Positions 23,005 through 35,509 of a stretch of 64,000 nt of DNA are shown here, piece after piece. The DNA is from Sinotaia quadrata (taxonomy: Eukaryota; Mollusca; Gastropoda; Architaenioglossa; Viviparidae), in NCBI GenBank assembly GCA_028829895.1, contig CM054179.1, positions 37,695,117 to 37,759,116 of the forward strand. The letters run 5' to 3'. The notes under the pieces were generated by a model. That model did no database searches. It saw only the letters and a list, made by a program, of their open reading frames with translations, and was not told the origin of the DNA. Positions within the stretch are counted from its first letter, which is position 1. Each line of letters begins with the position of its first letter. Position numbers and translations under genes: made by a program.

Positions 23005-24752
23005 TGTCACAAAACCGCCGACTGTTAAGCCGACCCGAGCTGAAGTTAGAGACGCAAGGGGTGAAGTCTATTTTTGGCCTGCTCTGGTGCACCTCCAAGA
23101 AAAGCCCGTATGACATATGCCAGTAATACGTCGTGTCAGGTTGTTACATAGACACACATGACATACACCATTGATGTTTGGGTGGGCCCAGCTTTATTAT
23201 GTCATGCCAAGGAACGTTTTATTGGCTATGTATGTTGTGAGCGAGTATCATGAAAGTGAATAAATGGACGAACAGACGAACGGTACAAAACAATATAAAT
23301 ACGAATTCTTTCGCCCCTCTCAAAAACTATGAATAACAAGAGAGTTGAAAAATGGTGAAATAAGGTTATTTATTTCTTGATTTAAAGGGGCACTACTCTT
23401 TCGCACAGTGATTAATCATACATTCAACTTTCCAATGTCATACACTCTGTGGGAAATAAGGGGGGATGAAAATGATGAAATTCAAAATATAAAATAAAGA
23501 TTAATTACACAATTCTTATGCGGCAAATGGGGCCGCTTCAACAATAGTTCACATATAAAATAAGCATTAATTTTAACAGTAAAGTTCGTATTTCACAAAT
23601 GATGTAATAGTATTCATATTCTTTAGAGTCATAGAGTTAAGTGTGTGCGCGTTTGCTGTGCTAATTATTACTCACTATTAATGACGTAATCTCACACGTC
23701 ACTTATAAGGGGCTCTTCAAAGTGAAGACACTACGCAATGGCGGCGACGCATTGTAGGTGAAGATTCTGCAGAATCTAGGCACCACTTTCAGATTATCAC
23801 TGGGGAAAAATCTGATATTTAGCTGACTGTTGTCAACCTCGATAATTGTCGTTGTTTCTTGGTTGTCGTGGCGACGGATACCCCAACGACGTTTATCATT
23901 ATCGGATGAAGTCGTCCAGTGGGATGTGTCATCGCATCCTATTGAGTGTAGAAATCCGGGTATCTGTAAGGCTACCTCGGAGCTAGCCCATTAACTGCGG
24001 TATAAAATGTCAAACAAACTCAGACAGGGGGGAGAACAAAATTGGTCCCTCGTGTCGTTAACTGCATACAACCAGCGTCGCATACATCGGTTTTTCTTGA
24101 CAGTGAACTTCCCCACTTTGCCAAAAATTATACTGAAGTAATGTTGCCTCGTTACTCAGTATATGGCATCGGACGGATGGAAAGAGATTTTTGCAGCTTT
24201 CCTTTATGAAATCTCTGTACATGAGAAAATTCATATGTGAAGTTAGACTGGCTTCAGACGAATCGACGTTTTCAACATAGAGAGTAAAATCTTCCTTTGC
24301 CTCTTATATAGCCTCACTGAAGGTTTTCAAAAACTTCCAGACTCTATGTCTCGTGACTTGATTTGTCCTTGGATATCTATTTCTGGTCATGCCACCCGCT
24401 CTCTGTGGTCATTTCTAATGCGCATTTGCTTTCTTCTACGTAAACATCATTTGACCGGTCACTTCTAATACGCACTGGCTTTCTCTTTCGTAAACAACCG
24501 TGTGACCAGTCATGCATAATTTCCCCAAATGTTCAATATACATATCCTTCACAAAATAATATATATATATATTCAACATGATATAATAACAAACACTGTG
24601 TCAAGAACGTCTGTCTAACTAAAGAGATCTTAGGTGACCGTTACTGGATACATATATAAATAATAACAAAACTCGGGTTACTTCAACTAGTTCTGTTAGC
24701 GGTTTTTTAACATGAAATAAAATATATTTTTTGTTCCTCATTTCCCGTGACA
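23005..24752 (-). mobile_element. LTR element (1.75 kb) with exact 5-bp target duplication (GTTAG)
   Basis: Begins TGTCACAAAACCGCC at 23005 and ends CATTTCCCGTGACA at 24752. GTTAG flanks both sides (23000-23004 and 24753-24757). Its right end, read in reverse (TGTCACGGGAAATGAGGAA), matches the left end of the element at 53626, so it lies in the opposite orientation to that copy. A middle block (AAGGAACGTTTTATTGG and AATATAAATACGAATTCTTTC) recurs at about 44070-44170. No retroviral-type coding domains are recognisable. It interrupts intron 1 right after a G10 run. Confidence 0.82.
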
Positions 24753-24959
24753 GTTAGTATGGAGAGATGTCCACGTGATATTATTCTGGGCTGACATTAG
24801 TGGCCTGCTCGAGATTTGCTCTCGCTACTTAATGCTACCAATCAGATTATTTAGGTAGGACAGGGAGCTTATAACAGTCACGTGACGATATAGGGATTTA
24901 TCATCATCTGCCGGCATGCAGTCATTGTACAGTTTAAATAATGTGGCCTGGGCCAGCGG

Positions 24960-25040
24960 TTCTAAGAATTTGGTGGAGCTAATTGTGCAGACTGAGTGGG
25001 TCATGAATTTAGTGGGTTACGGTTGCTTCAAAGGTTAGTC
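24960..25040. mobile_element. Possible hAT terminal fragment
   Basis: CCAGCGGTTCTAAGAATTTG followed by GTGGGTCATGAA resembles the CAGNGGTTCTCAA... ends common in hAT elements of many animals. There is no second end and no transposase nearby, so this is tentative. Confidence 0.25.
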
Positions 25041-25619
25041 AAAGATCACCTACTCCCTTTTATGTTTAAGACACATTTACTTCATATAGATTAATAAGGC
25101 AAACATTTGCGAATGAACTATAGAACAATTTATGTAACTAAGGTTTGTTTAATACAATCCTAGGGAGGTAGACGAATACGCCACACCCAGAAATAATTTT
25201 GATTCTTGCAAACGTACGTTGTCTTGATTGATCATTCTTCCTATAATTATGTTTTAGAGGTTATAAATATCCTTGACTTGCAAATGTATCCTTACTGTAA
25301 CACTCAACTAAATGATAAAGTCGTGGACTCAGAAGATATGAACACTTTTATTGAGTCAACAATGATATCTTAAAACTGATTAACAAACGTGGAAATGGAC
25401 TTGTACGATAGACTTACATTAAGTAGATTGGATGAGAGAGGTCGTTCAGAATTAGTTAGCTATATTTACTGAACCTGTTTTCTTCTAACGGTCTTGGTTT
25501 TGGCAAATATTAGTATTATAAACAGAGCCTGGGTTTTGTCTGAGTTTCAAGATAAACATTAAGGTTATTTGAAACACGAATATATTGCCACGTTATATTG
25601 CCACTGCGTGTTTTCTAAT

Positions 25620-25770
25620 TATCAAACATTCAAAACTACCGATGCGCCAAGATGACGCTACAGAGACAGATGTGCCAAGATGACACTACAGAGAGAGGTG
25701 TGCCAAAATGCCACTACAGAGACAGATGTGTCAAGATGACATTGCAGAGAGAGGTGTGCCAAAATGACAC
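25620..25770. repeat. 31-bp minisatellite, about 5 units
   Basis: Units with GATGTGCCAAGATGACACTA plus CAGAGACA, alternating ACAGATGTG and GAGAGGTGTG forms. Confidence 0.92.
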
Positions 25771-26261
25771 CGTGACAATCCCGATATTTCATCTTTTATG
25801 AATTTATATATGTATTCAAATGTAGTGTATTTTACTTGTTATGTTTGCTTACAATTATTATGTCTAAATTAGATCGATGTAAATGTTTACTCCAAATTTT
25901 CAGTATAGAGAACAACTGATTGAAAGTATGATTTTGCGCTGAAAGAGCAGCCATGTGTTTGTTGCTTAGATTTCAATGGCTACATCATCCCAAAATAGAA
26001 ACATCTTCTTGTCCCAGGTTTGCTGTTATTGACCGTTATCAGATGACAAGTAGAAATGCTACTGACAAATGGCCGAGTACTGATCAACTGAAACTAACCA
26101 ATGAGAACTGTTAATATACAAGGGGGAAAAGTCGAACTTCTGAAAATCTGCTTCTCAGAAAATCACTTTGCAATCCCTCATTTTTGTGTGCAGATGCATT
26201 GCATTTCCACTAGGTGCACGTTATTAATAAGCGTCAGCAGCAACTTGTTGTTTGTGACCTG

Positions 26262-26720
26262 TGCTCGGCTTTTCAGGTTCCACTTCTATGTCTACCTGAT
26301 TCAACAAGCTACTGTAACCTTCAAACCAATGTTCACTTGGACCTGTGCTCTGGTTCCACTTCTATGTCTGCCTGATTCAACAATCTACTGTAACCTTCAA
26401 ACCAATGTTCACTTGGACCTGTGCTCTGGTTCCACTTCTATGTCTACCTGATTCAACAAGCTACTGTAACCTTCAAACCAATGTTCACTTGGACCTGTGC
26501 TCTGGTTCCACTTCTATGTCTGCCTGATTCAACAATCTACTGTAACCTTCAAACCAATGTTCACTTGGACCTGTGCTCGGGTTCCACTTCTATGTCTGCC
26601 TGATTCAACAACCTTCAAACCAATGTTCACTTGGATCTGCATCTAACTGTATAGTTAACCTTCTGAGGTTTCCACTTCTGATTCAACAAGGTACTGTAAC
26701 CTTCAAACCAATTTTCCCTT
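26262..26720. repeat. 76-bp minisatellite, about 5 to 6 units
   Basis: Units of 76 bp with GGTTCCACTTCTATGTCTGC and CAACAATCTACTGTAACC. Variants alternate (TCTACC with AAGC, TCTGCC with AATC), which points to duplication of a dimer. The three overlapping open frames across it are produced by the repeat. Confidence 0.95.
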
Positions 26721-27667
26721 GGACGTGCTTGGGGCATCTAACTGTATAGTTAACCTGCTGAGGGTAACATACGGCAAGTGAGTGGTTCAAACCCATCGTC
26801 TCTGACATCATTCTTACTCCTTTACTGGCTGAGTGGCAAGAGAAGATAAAGAGAAGATACAAATAAATGAATGGTCATGTAATCTTCAAAACCATCTATT
26901 TCATTTTTCCTTTCATCCATTGTGATGTTAATATGTATCTTTGTTGAGAATAGTAAAAACATTGCAAGAATATTACCTATTCTAATGGATAGTGAAAGGA
27001 AATATTCAAGAACATTAAGAAATATACAGGAGTTATTAGTTGTCGCAATTGAACTATATTCCATAATCTAGAACAGCAAGTTAGAATATAATTGATTTTC
27101 ATATTTTTATTTGTTATTTGTTTATTTGTGATTTTTATTTATCTCTATTTATATTTTGATTAGGTATCAATATTTTGTATAGTATGTGTGATAAATTTAT
27201 ATTGTTAAAATAAATTTCTATTTCTTTTATTGTTCATCTAGTACATCCCCATTGTATGATTGGGAAAAAAGATTCATTAGTCGTGGTGTTGGGGGTGGGT
27301 GGGCATTATGAAATAATTAGGAAGTCGGACACAAAAGAGAACCTTTTAATGTGGGTTTACCATGACGAGAAAGGGTCAATATGTCGGGATGGTGGTAGCT
27401 CGAAGTAAATATTTACGATAATTTGAATTGAAGAGTGTGCGAGTGAATGGGGGGGGGGGCGAAGAGAGGCATCCCTTTTGTTGACCAAGTCCGCATCAAG
27501 AAGTGTATTATATTCTAGTTGGAAATACAGAAGCAATTATGATATGAATTATGCTTTAATTTTGCATTGAAAAGGTTAGTAGAGCCACTAACTTTCTGAA
27601 AAAGTAATATGAGGGGAATTTATATTTAGTATATTTATTTTATTTTTAGTAAATGTACGCAAATTCT

Positions 27668-27991
27668 CTCTCTCTCTCTCTCACTCACACACACACACAC
27701 ACACACAAACACACATATGTTCTTTACCTTGAGCAAATATGCCTTGTATAATTTATATAAACATATTTGCATGTGTACGTACTACGTACATGTTGGAATA
27801 TTTTATTATTAATGAATGCTTCTCAGCACATTGTCTACAACACTGGTTTTTTTTTGAATGACTGGCTTTTCCCCAAATAATTGCACTAAAATTTTTAATA
27901 GCGATAGATGAAACGCCTACACATACACACATACATACACACACGCACGCACGCACGCACGCACGTACATACACACACACACGCACGCACG

Positions 27992-28022
<31 letters not shown>

Positions 28023-28035
28023 ACACACACACATA
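27668..28035. repeat. TC/CA and CA/GCAC microsatellites
   Basis: TC then CA run at 27668-27712, and a mixed CA, GCAC and ATAC tract at 27918-28035. Open frames in this stretch are repeat-derived. Confidence 0.95.
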
Positions 28036-28504
28036 TATCAGGGGGTAAATTATTTGCAGTATTAAATTTAATTTTGAAAAATAAAATAACCTTAAATAAA
28101 GTACATACAAATTAAAACAAAAGCACTGATTGAATTTTTTCAACGAAGTTGTTTTTAAATGTGATGGCAAACTATTCTTGACAGCATATGATTGTATTCT
28201 GTAAGTGTAATGTTACAAATTAATATTTTCAAGAATGTTTATTTTAGGCATTTAAAATATAAAAGACTTTATCCTTACCCAATTTTATAAATAATAAATA
28301 TAATTATTATAATAAATGTCTAATAACATGAATTAAATATGATTATATAATTTACAATGTTAAATAAGGCATATTTTAAAAATAATGAATGTTTTCCAAC
28401 ACGTAGTCTTCAGCACTGTTAGGCTGATATTCTCAAAATGGTCAAAATAAAACTTCCGTTAGCGACACATCGGCAGCGCTTGCTATCATTGGATGTCCCC
28501 TCCA

Positions 28505-28570
28505 TTTATATATAGCTGAGTGGTTCTAACAGCCACAGACGAGTCATATTTCAGCCACCAGAGTGTAAGA
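28505..28570 (+). promoter_or_regulatory. Candidate TATA box and untranslated exon with splice donor
   Basis: Inside intron 1, a GC-richer patch has TTTATATATAG (28505-28515), about 50 bp of mixed sequence and then CCACCAGAGT|GTAAGA (donor from 28565). This is the arrangement of a TATA promoter with a short untranslated first exon. It lies about 1 kb upstream of the CUB exon. Only pattern evidence; TATA-like strings are common in AT-rich DNA. Confidence 0.2.
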
Positions 28571-28789
28571 TAAGTTTTACCCATTTCTAGAAGACAATTG
28601 CTTGCGTACTAAAAACTTTTTTTAATGACCAAGTTGTGAAGTCTATTTCAAACATACCTAGACATTTTATCTCTATTTCTATTTTATTTTAATCCGTTGT
28701 TTTATTTTATTAAATTCCCTGTTCAATTTAATTATCGACATTTTTCTTTGTCCTATCCATGTTTATATAGGTTATATGGACTTTATTAT

Positions 28790-29276
28790 AAAAGGGAATA
28801 TAAAAGGGACTTGTGGAACAAATTTATAATTTGTGGAACTTGGGAGCTATTAATGTTATATATTTCGAGTAAATGTTTTGTGGAACAAATTTATAATTTG
28901 TGGAACTTGGGAGCTATTAATGTTATATATTTCGAGTAAATGTTTTGTGGAACAAATTTATAATTTGTGGAACTTGGGAGCTATTAATGTTATATATTTC
29001 GAGTAAATGTTTTGTGGAACAAATTTATAATTTGTGGAACTTGGGAGCTATTAATGTTATATATTTCGAGTAAATGTTTTGTGGAACAAATTTATAATTT
29101 GTGGAACTTGGGAGCTATTAATGTTATATATTTCGAGTAAATGTTTTGTGGAACAAATTTATAATTTGTGGAACTTGGGAGCTATTAATGTTATATATTT
29201 CGAGTAAATGTTTTGTGGAACAAATTTATAATTTGTGGAACTTGGGAGCTATTAATGTTATATATTTCGAGTAAAC
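28790..29276. repeat. 66-bp minisatellite, about 7 nearly perfect units
   Basis: Units of 66 bp containing TTGTGGAACAAATTTATAAT and TTGTGGAACTTGGGAGCTAT, almost invariant. Each unit includes two TTTGTGGAAC boxes around a near-palindromic CAAATTTATAATTTG. It ends about 345 bp before the CUB exon. Confidence 0.96.
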
Positions 29277-29621
29277 GGTTAGTCGTTCGTAACATCAATA
29301 TCTGTGTGTCCTGTACTAATTGTGTTTTTGGAAAGTGTGTGTGTGTACCTGAAAAACTGAGTTACGTTTTCACTTATTGAAGGGAGAGTTAATTAAGCTA
29401 AGATTTGAGTCTTTTCTCGTCTTTCTCTCCTTTCACACTTTCGCTCAACTCTTTATCTTTCTCATTAATTGACAATTCGGCTATAACCTAATATACATAG
29501 CCAGCATGAACCATTTTCTTTGAACATTAATCTTTCACTATTTTAATAAAGTTAGTTCAGCTCACATTATGCCATGCAGATGCTATTTAATAAGGATATT
29601 GTTAATGTTTTCTTTCCTTAG

Positions 29622-29856
29622 GTCACTTTTGTGAAATTGTGAAATTGGAAGAATCTTACCACGTTATTTCGAGTTCTGGATATCCGGAATTGTATATAGC
29701 ATTAAAAGAACCGTGTTATTGGCAGTTTACAGCCGATCGAAATAAAACAGTTTCGATACGCTTTAAAGACATTAATCTACCTCCGCCAACAGAGAATGGA
29801 TCTTGTACTCAGGATTTCATCGAGTTGAATGATGAAAGTGGTAGTCGCGCGGAAAG
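29622..29856 (+). CDS. Exon 2: N-terminal two thirds of a CUB domain
   Basis: Acceptor TTCCTTAG (ending 29621) and donor GTAAGT (from 29857). The frame starts in phase 1 and ends in phase 2. It shows the CUB pattern: first Cys in HFCEIV, then ISSSGYPELY (equivalent of ISSPNYPxxY), second Cys and Trp in EPCYWQF, VSIRFKDINL as the V-L-F-F strand, and third Cys plus acidic CTQDFIELND (equivalent of C-D-LEI-DG). Possible N-glycosylation sites are NKT and NGS. CUB domains are about 110 residue beta-sandwiches of secreted and membrane proteins. The fourth Cys and last strands come from the next exon, whose phase matches. Confidence 0.92.
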
Positions 29857-29958
29857 GTAAGTGCAGTTTTAAACATGTGTTGCAGATTTAGATAAATAGC
29901 CACTTTCATATTTCTTTATGCATGATATAGGTGGGCATATTAACAGTATCTGTATCAC

Positions 29959-29962
<4 letters not shown>

Positions 29963-30012
<50 letters not shown>

Positions 30013-30262
30013 GCTAGTCGGACAGACTCAATTAAGATATATCCTAAACATGCACTCTGATAATTCCTCTCTCCATTCCACTAATGCTATATTTGTTGAT
30101 TAATCAGCTTGAAAATGTCCACACACACACACACACACACACACAAATCTCACAGTTGTGACATCTTCAAAACAGCTCGCATGTAAATAAATACATAGCT
30201 AGAATATGTTGACGGATATTTGTATTTACTAAGAATATTCTTGAAATAAGGATATACATGCA

Positions 30263-30325
<63 letters not shown>
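29963..30325. repeat. CA and GT microsatellites
   Basis: CA runs at 29963-30010 and 30120-30145, GT run at 30266-30325. All within 470 bp of the CUB exon donor. Confidence 0.97.
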
Positions 30326-31849
30326 TAACAAAAGTGGTAGCCTATTAATACACTGAGGGGGGATTATTTCATAGGCTCATTTGTTTATTCCGTCCCGTGT
30401 TAACACACAAGCAGTCTCGATGGCTTCTCATATGTTTTATATGTCTTTAAACATTTTTAAATCCATGTTCTGAAAAATCACTTGAATTTATTAAAAGCTG
30501 ACATCATGGTTACAAGCAGCAAATTGTTATCCTAAAACAAAATGATGATCCGCAAAATTAAGCTATCCATGTAACGACTTTTACATCGTGAACACTTTCG
30601 TTAGCTAACTTTGACATAATTCACTAATATATAGTTTTACATCTCACCTCGTAAGCCTGGTTCGTACTGCTTCTTATTCTCTTCCTCTGACTTGTTCCCA
30701 TTGTACTTAGTATTGTTCTTCCTTGAGTTCAAGTCTGGTTACTTCAATTTTCGCAGAAAGAATCATTATGCAATTATAATTACAAAGTGAACCCTTTTTA
30801 TATATATAATTTACTGCCACCTCTTTTGTACTTATATGGACAACTCATGACTTTGACATTTCAAACCTAAACATAAAGAGGACTTCAGTGCGTAATTTTA
30901 TGGTATTAACCTATGCAATGATAACTGATATCTTTAACTGCCTAGACAACGTAGCTATTATCTTATGCCTGACTCTCTAGAGACCTTAATTAATGCTCAA
31001 GTAATAAAACTATGTGATGGATAGCAACCATTAGTAGTTAAATGCAAAATATGCACGCTTTTATGCTAAGTGACTGAGTGAGTGAGCGCCGATTTCGCGC
31101 TGGAATAAGGGGTGTGAATGGGGAGGGAATGTTGGACACTAGATTAACAAAACTAGGCTGGCGAAAATCGCTCATTTACTCTCTCCTCTTCAAAACATAT
31201 CTAGACGGATCCAAGTAATTCTCTTCTGCCCCCAGAGGTCCTGCTCCGGATCCTTTGCAGAACCAACCACGCCGTTGCTGTCGCTGGATCCCTCCTACTG
31301 CCTCTCTCGTCTGCCTCTCTTGTCTGGCTCTCCGTCTGTCTCTCTCGTCTGGCTCTCTCATCTGCTTCTCTCGTCTGGCTCATTGGATCAGAGGCCTGGT
31401 GTTCAGGCCCTCCATTTCACCGTGTCCCTTTGTTCTGCCTTTATCTATGGTTTATGTTTTCTATAGCATATTTTATCTATGGTATATGTTTTCTACAGTA
31501 TATTTTATCTATGGTATATGTTTTCCTATTTTGTTTTAGTATTGGCTGGGACTTTTTTTTATTGTCTAATTTATTTATACTTTATCTCTCTGAGGATGTT
31601 TATTTATAAAATCAGCTAGTTGCAGGAGGCATTCATTTCCACTTATCCCTTTGCGGATTTAGAATACTTATAATGTGTAGAGTTATGTCACTGTCAATTA
31701 CAATCATTGTAAATTCGATTTTTTTCTGTCCTAGTAGGTTGCATTCTTAAATTATGTGAACTAGATTTAGTCTGGGCTACATTGGCATCTCATTCTTTTT
31801 GTATTTGATTATTTCACTGTATACATATGCTTATAGGATCGTGTGTATG

Positions 31850-31851
31850 TA

Positions 31852-31891
<40 letters not shown>

Positions 31892-31918
31892 GGAGAGAGA
31901 GGGAGAGGGAGGGAGGGA
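31850..31918. repeat. GT then GA compound microsatellite
   Basis: A GT run passes into GAGA/GGGA repeats. Minus-strand frames here are low-complexity. Confidence 0.95.
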
Positions 31919-32379
31919 TGGGGAATAGGGGATTAAGGAAATAAACGCTTTGTATACCGTGAATGCATGTATCACGGGAAAAAGTATATAATACATCTTT
32001 ATACATTGCTTAGTAGCCTGAACTCTCACAACTTCATCTTAACACCAGGATACAGTAAACAAATGTATAATATTGACTTGTCACTTTCTTAAAACGTTTC
32101 CATGTATCTCCTGGAACCGTCACACCATAGCAGCAAACTAGTTCTTGCCGCGATCGACACTAGACATGTCATTACGTTGGAAGAAGTCTTCAGCCATGTC
32201 TGGTTGTTTTGTACTTCAGAGGAAAAAATCTTAACATAATAAGAAAATGGTTTTAAAATAGCACCCGTCAAGTCCTAGTCCATAATCTTCCTGAAAAGAC
32301 CAAATGCCAAGTTATCCAAAAATAATTAAAAGTACATGAAATTGAGATATAATATGTAACTATGATTAAATTCTAAAGT

Positions 32380-33450
32380 ATTGCATTTCAAGAAAATCAT
32401 ACTGGACAGAATATATCAGCGTTGTATTATAGCAGCAAATAAGGGGAGTAACCTAATGCAATCAGTAAGTAAAACTCCCTGCGGAGCCAAACTAAATAAT
32501 ATGCTTAGCCTGCACCTTGCCTTTGTTATGTCCAGACTGCTTTACGCAACCCTTTTACTTCTAAATATTAGCAACAATTTGGCAACTACTTAGTACTCAG
32601 GCCAGATCACTAAATATTACCAATGCCCTAGCAAAATAACTACTTAGCACTCAGGCCAGATTGCTAAATATTACCAATGCTCTAGCAAAATAACTACTTA
32701 GAACTCAGGCCAGATTGCTAAATATTACCAATGCCCTAGCAAAATAACTACTTAGCACTCAGGCCAGATTGCTAAATATTACCAATGCCCTAGCAAAATA
32801 ACTACTTAGCACTCAGGCCAGATTGCTAAATATTACCAATGCCCTAGCAAAATAACTACTTAGAACTCAGGCCAGATTGCTAAATATTACCAATGCCCTA
32901 GCAAAATAACTACTTAGAACTCAGGCCAGATTGCTAAATATTACCAATGCCCTAGCAAAATAACTACTTAGCACTCAGGCCAGATTGCTAAAAGTTGCCT
33001 TTGGAATTCCACTATATACATCCAATACCAGAACTATAACCGAGAGTGGTCAGAAACCAATTATCAAAGAAAAGTCTAGCAAAGCATATCTCAAGCTATA
33101 AGCAATGTCAAAATGACCATTCTATTAAAATTATCACAGGTCAAAATTTTTCTCAGCTTAAACAACTGATAAATGAAATAGAAAATAAGTAGAAAACGAG
33201 ATATAAAGCCTGTTTTGAATTTTTTGCCAACAACACCTTTCTGGCAACTACCGCCAGCCAAGAAAGAAAGGCTTTTTGAAAGTTTTGATAAAGCAGGTTC
33301 CCAGAACGAATGAAAAATGTATTTAGATGTACTCGCAAATGGCAAATATGTAAACAGAGCAATAATACTCACGGACTGTGCACATGACCCATTGGAGTAG
33401 GGGTAATGTTCAAAGCTGATTGGTATCACCCAATCCATGAAATACAGACT
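32380..33450 (+). pseudogene. LINE C-terminal fragment (post-RT region) carrying an internal minisatellite
   Basis: At 32400-32580 the + frame reads YQRCIIAANKGSNLMQSVSK then TPCGAKLNNMLSLHLAFVMS and RLLYA, matching the post-RT block of Jockey-type LINEs (R--AN--LN-L--L---WG----LL-L---L--S-L-Y). After a 54-bp tandem array (32585-32985) the frame resumes as QARLLKVAFGIPLYTSNTRT then ITESGQKPIIKEK, which matches the following LINE block (L---LGA-RTSP---L--E-G--P). So the array has grown inside LINE coding sequence. Each array unit has an in-frame TAA. From about 33040 the match fades. Non-functional. Confidence 0.75.
32585..32990. repeat. 54-bp minisatellite inside a LINE fragment, about 7 to 8 units
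   Basis: Units of 54 bp with CTCAGGCCAGATTGCTAAAT and TACCAATGCCCTAGCAAAAT. The unit contains the codons for QARLL(N/K), the same residues that continue into the LINE block on the right, so the unit derives from the element itself. Confidence 0.93.
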
Positions 33451-33975
33451 TCGTTATAGTAAATGTTTTAATCACCGACTCATCGTGGCATTATATAATA
33501 ATAACTAGTGTAGCATAGGCGTCACAAATAAATGTATACAAATTATACGGTTATTAAGTTATTTTTTCGTTTTATTAGTTATTGCAGTTTACATAATAGG
33601 TTATTGTATGATGTATTTATCATCTAACCGAATTTGATTTGAAGTAAATTAAAGATTTATGTGATAATTGGACTTACGGTCTGCACCATTATAGAACATA
33701 TAAAGAAAAGTGGTTTTACTTAAGTCTGATTTTGTGTTTATACCTCATTGTCTTATGGTATATAAATGCTGTATGCTATGCTGATTACCGGGCTTGCTGT
33801 GTTGATTACGTAAATTCACAACGAGATGTTCAAGAGTATTTGTAGCCGTAACCATGTATACAGAATGCATAATATAAACTTTATAAATGTTAAAAAACTT
33901 AAATTGTGTATTATGGGTGTGCAAGAGCCTACAATTTCATTACAGAATTATATTCTATATACTTTGCACATTCTA

Positions 33976-34029
<54 letters not shown>

Positions 34030-34250
34030 ACGAAGACTTTCGGGACCATAACTATGTAGATTTCCAAAGGTTTGTATTCTAAGGAGAAAAATCACGCGTG
34101 CGCACACAAGCACACACATACACACACAAAGATACATGAGCACGCGCAGAGACACACAAGCACATGCAGACACACTCTTGCAGAGACACACAAATACATA
34201 CAAGCAGAAATACACAAACATACATATGAGCAGACGCAGAGACAACATAC
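33976..34250. repeat. TC microsatellite and CA-rich tract
   Basis: TC run of about 50 bp (33976-34027), then sequence rich in ACACA/AGACAC (34095-34250). It ends about 100 bp before the second CUB exon. Confidence 0.93.
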
Positions 34251-34352
34251 GGCACACATTTTATTGACTCTATTTTATGTTTCTTGGTAACTTTATTTCA
34301 GTCACACCTTTTGTTCCACTAATTCTAGATGAGACTGTGATAAACATTTCAG

Positions 34353-34471
34353 AGTCTGCGGTTCTGTTCCCATCATGAAATCCATACCTGCAAACGTCAT
34401 GACCATAACATTCATGGTCGCTGGAGAAAATACCCTCTACAGAGGATTTTATGCAGAAATATTTGAGTCGG
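34353..34471 (+). CDS. Exon 3: C-terminal third of the CUB domain
   Basis: Acceptor AACATTTCAG (ending 34352). The first base completes the Arg codon split by intron 2, then VCGSVP, a stretch with MTITFMV and NTLYRGFYAEIFES. This is the end of a CUB domain: the CG that carries the fourth Cys, the I-F strand and the final GF-A-(Y/F) motif. It ends in phase 1. The donor GTACCA (34472) is weaker than the others in this gene, but the phase-1 junction to exon 4 is exact and completes Glu. Length 119 bp. This exon is too short to stand out as an open frame and was found by searching for the missing CUB half. Confidence 0.88.
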
Positions 34472-34811
34472 GTACCAAAGAATTTCTACCCTCTTTCTTT
34501 CTTTTCTGTTTCTTTCACTAGCTTGTATATTTGAATATGTATGCACAGATACTTACCCGACAAGACACAGAGGATTGAGCCTCAGGCCGAAGTCGTTGGA
34601 GTACTAGCCACACGAATGTTTTAAGCCATTCCACAGCATCAACTTCTAATCTCAGCTCTTTCACACATATACAAATCACAAACAACAATAATTCCATTTT
34701 TCAGGTATCTTCAGTTCAGGACAACAACATCAGTCATTACAAATGGGTATTAAACATAGGTTCAAATCTTCTACAAACTAAAACAAAATAACTGAAGCCA
34801 CACTCACGTGT

Positions 34812-34841
34812 ATAGATAGACAGATAGATAGACAGACAGAC

Positions 34842-34917
<76 letters not shown>

Positions 34918-35068
34918 GGATGGATGGATGGATAGATAGATAGAGGATAGATAGATTAGATTAGATAGAGGATAGATTAGATTAGATTGATAGATAGATA
35001 GATAGACAGACAGACATAGATAGATCACGCGCGCGCACGCACACAACACACACACACGCACGCACACA
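34812..35068. repeat. GATA microsatellite with CA tail
   Basis: GATA/GACA/GATG runs, two copies of a GAGGATAGATTAGATTAGA-like segment, then GCGC/CACA sequence to about 35068. Confidence 0.97.
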
Positions 35069-35509
35069 CATTTGTTCCTGATTATTCTTTTGTTTCTTCA
35101 TTAAGTATTCTGGTTTTAATTATTGTTAGATTTTCCTCTATGGGAGAGTTCACAACTTTCCATTCAAAACGATAACAAAATCCAGCTCTTATTTATTATA
35201 AACTTTTATCATTTTTACTGTCAACACATGTGCCAGAAGTAGCAACATCTTTATTTAATAGTTGTAGCAGTTTATGTAATAGTAGTAGTAATATGATGAT
35301 GATGATGATGAAGAAGATTAGGAGGAGAATTGCATTAATATTACGTATTATTATTAAAATTGTTACATTCATCATGGTTAAATCAATCTGACATATTTTC
35401 TCACGCAGTTCAAGTTTTGAGCAATGATGATGCGTGTGATTCATTATCGTCTATCTACTCTCACTTAGGAATCTCAAGTCTCCATATAACATATTTTATT
35501 AACCGAACG

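Larger units (their letters stand above)
19440..29621 (+). other. Intron 1 (about 10.2 kb)
   Basis: The longest intron in the window. It contains six or more unrelated minisatellites, one LTR element and CA tracts, listed separately. Between them, 19770-20380, 20410-21160, 24760-25615 and 26725-27660 show no exon or transposon I can support. The phase-1 junction across it is consistent, so no extra coding exon is required. Confidence 0.7.
29857..34352 (+). other. Intron 2 (about 4.5 kb)
   Basis: Contains CA/GT microsatellites (29963-30010, 30120-30145, 30266-30325), unique sequence (30330-31200), a CTGGCTCT-rich patch (31200-31400), three roughly 31-bp units with TATCTATGGTATATGTTTTC (31440-31525), a GT/GA tract (31850-31915), the LINE fragment at 32380-33450 and a TC tract with CA-rich sequence (33976-34250). 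It splits the CUB domain. Confidence 0.85.

Noticed and set aside
26101..26603. Three overlapping + strand frames of 60 to 116 codons
   Set aside because: All derive from the 76-bp minisatellite.
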